Positions 63,511 to 64,000 of a stretch of DNA of 64,000 bases are shown piece after piece. Where the stretch lies: NCBI RefSeq assembly GCF_004353925.1, contig NZ_SMOK01000004.1, forward strand, positions 124,001 to 188,000. Reading direction: 5' to 3'. The notes below the pieces were generated by a model. That model made no database searches. It was not told the DNA's origin and worked only from the letters and a program-made list of their open reading frames with translations. A program made the translations under genes and the position numbers. This DNA is from Pseudomonas sp. H9 (GTDB lineage: Bacteria > Pseudomonadota > Gammaproteobacteria > Pseudomonadales > Pseudomonadaceae). Each line of letters starts with the position of its first letter. Positions within the stretch are counted from its first letter, which is position 1.

Positions 63511-64000
63511 ATGTCCGCACACACCAGTTTTGACCCGCAGTCCTTCCGCGCCGCCCTCGGCACCTTCACCACGGGGGTGACCATCATCACCAGCCGTGGT
63601 GAGGACGGTGAGCCGGTGGGCATCACCGCCAACAGCTTCAACTCGGTTTCGCTGAACCCGCCGATGGTGCTCTGGAGCCTGGCCAAGAACGCCCGCAGCC
63701 TGCCGGCCTTCAGTAGCGGCAAGCACTGGAACGTGCATGTGCTGTCGCACGAGCAGGAGACCCTGTCCGGCCGTTTCGCCCGCCAGGGTGAGGACAAGTT
63801 CGCCGGTGTCGACCTCGACGAGGGCATCACCCCGGCACCGCTGCTGCAGGACTGCACCGCACGCTTCCAGTGCCGCACCGCCTTTCAATACGAGGGCGGC
63901 GACCATGTGATTTTCGTTGGCGAAGTGCTCGCCTTCGATCACAGCGAGCGCTCGCCCCTGGCGTTCCAGGCGGGTCAGTACGCCCTGGCCACGCGCAAGC
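63511..64000 (+). CDS. Flavin reductase (HsaB/TesA1-like), 3' end cut by window
   Basis: 163 codons are visible and the frame is open at the window end; the usual length is about 170-190, so only a short part is missing. It has the flavin-reductase-like fold: FRAALGTFTTGVTIITSRG, GITANSFNSVSLNPPMVLWSL, and WNVHVLSHEQETLSGRFA. Such proteins reduce FMN/FAD with NAD(P)H for two-component monooxygenases, most likely the HsaA-like protein of this island. It diverges from the chemoreceptor gene, and motif copy 6 is its nearest upstream site. Confidence 0.87.
   Translation, partial: MSAHTSFDPQSFRAALGTFTTGVTIITSRGEDGEPVGITANSFNSVSLNPPMVLWSLAKNARSLPAFSSGKHWNVHVLSHEQETLSGRFARQGEDKFAGVDLDEGITPAPLLQDCTARFQCRTAFQYEGGDHVIFVGEVLAFDHSERSPLAFQAGQYALATRK

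Overview
The window is one stretch of a Pseudomonas chromosome, most likely P. putida group. Gene content, gene order and five REP-type inverted-repeat sites (core GCGGGGCAAGCCCGC) all fit this; no database search was run. About two thirds (1 to about 41,000) reads as core or conserved chromosome. The last third (about 41,200 to 64,000, open at the right edge) is a dense catabolic island with a more GC-rich look.

Core part. 1-2117: a membrane O-acyltransferase with an SGNH partner. 2350-5512: xseB, ispA and dxs (isoprenoid precursors). 5605-9272: a BtuB/BtuF-like corrinoid uptake pair, a small membrane protein and ribA. 9358-16114: a solute-binding protein, then nrdR-ribD-ribE-ribBA-ribH-nusB-thiL-pgpA, all on the minus strand with many overlapping start/stop codons. 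16222-18654: lipoprotein, methyltransferase, CnoX and a hypothetical. 18787-21899: a zrg-type zinc operon behind a Zur-like box. 22010: OmpW/OprG behind an ANR/FNR-like box. 22771-24577: two sugar-nucleotide-type epimerase/reductase genes. 24874-27586: a small cassette of a VioC/clavaminate-synthase-like Fe(II)/2OG oxygenase, a TSUP permease and an alpha/beta hydrolase, of unknown role. 27587-31022: an XRE regulator diverging from an AGCS symporter and an asparaginase.

Selenocysteine block, 31026-40168, minus strand. It holds tRNA-Sec (selC), selB, selA, fdhE and fdnI-fdnH-fdnG. FdnG is a true selenoprotein: the in-frame TGA at 39578-39580 is followed by a hairpin with a bulged U at position 17 and G23/U24 in the apical loop, as in the E. 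coli SECIS. One locus therefore encodes a respiratory formate dehydrogenase and much of the machinery needed to translate it (selD is not here).

Catabolic island, 41239-64000. It encodes four SDRs, an epimerase-like protein, two Old Yellow Enzyme-family flavoproteins, a BaiE-like SnoaL protein, a meta-cleavage-type C-C hydrolase (HsaD/TesD-like), a crotonase, an acyl-CoA synthetase, a DUF1302 outer-membrane-type protein, a KshB-like ferredoxin reductase, two 3-ketosteroid-dehydrogenase-family flavoproteins, an HsaA-like flavin monooxygenase with an HsaB-like flavin reductase, a chemoreceptor and a LuxR-type regulator. Together they point to aerobic 9,10-seco degradation of a steroid, possibly a bile acid. 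The ring-cleavage dioxygenase and KshA oxygenase are not in the window, so the pathway must extend beyond it or elsewhere.

The main new observation is a 19-bp partly dyadic motif, CATCGTC-N6-GACTAG, at six intergenic places plus two variants. All lie in the island and upstream of its genes, mostly 65-100 bp before start codons. It is a candidate operator for one island-wide regulon, perhaps bound by the LuxR-type protein encoded at 51197-52336. A 298-bp tandem duplication at 47593-48110 carries a deleted remnant of the neighbouring SDR gene, which shows recent rearrangement inside the island.
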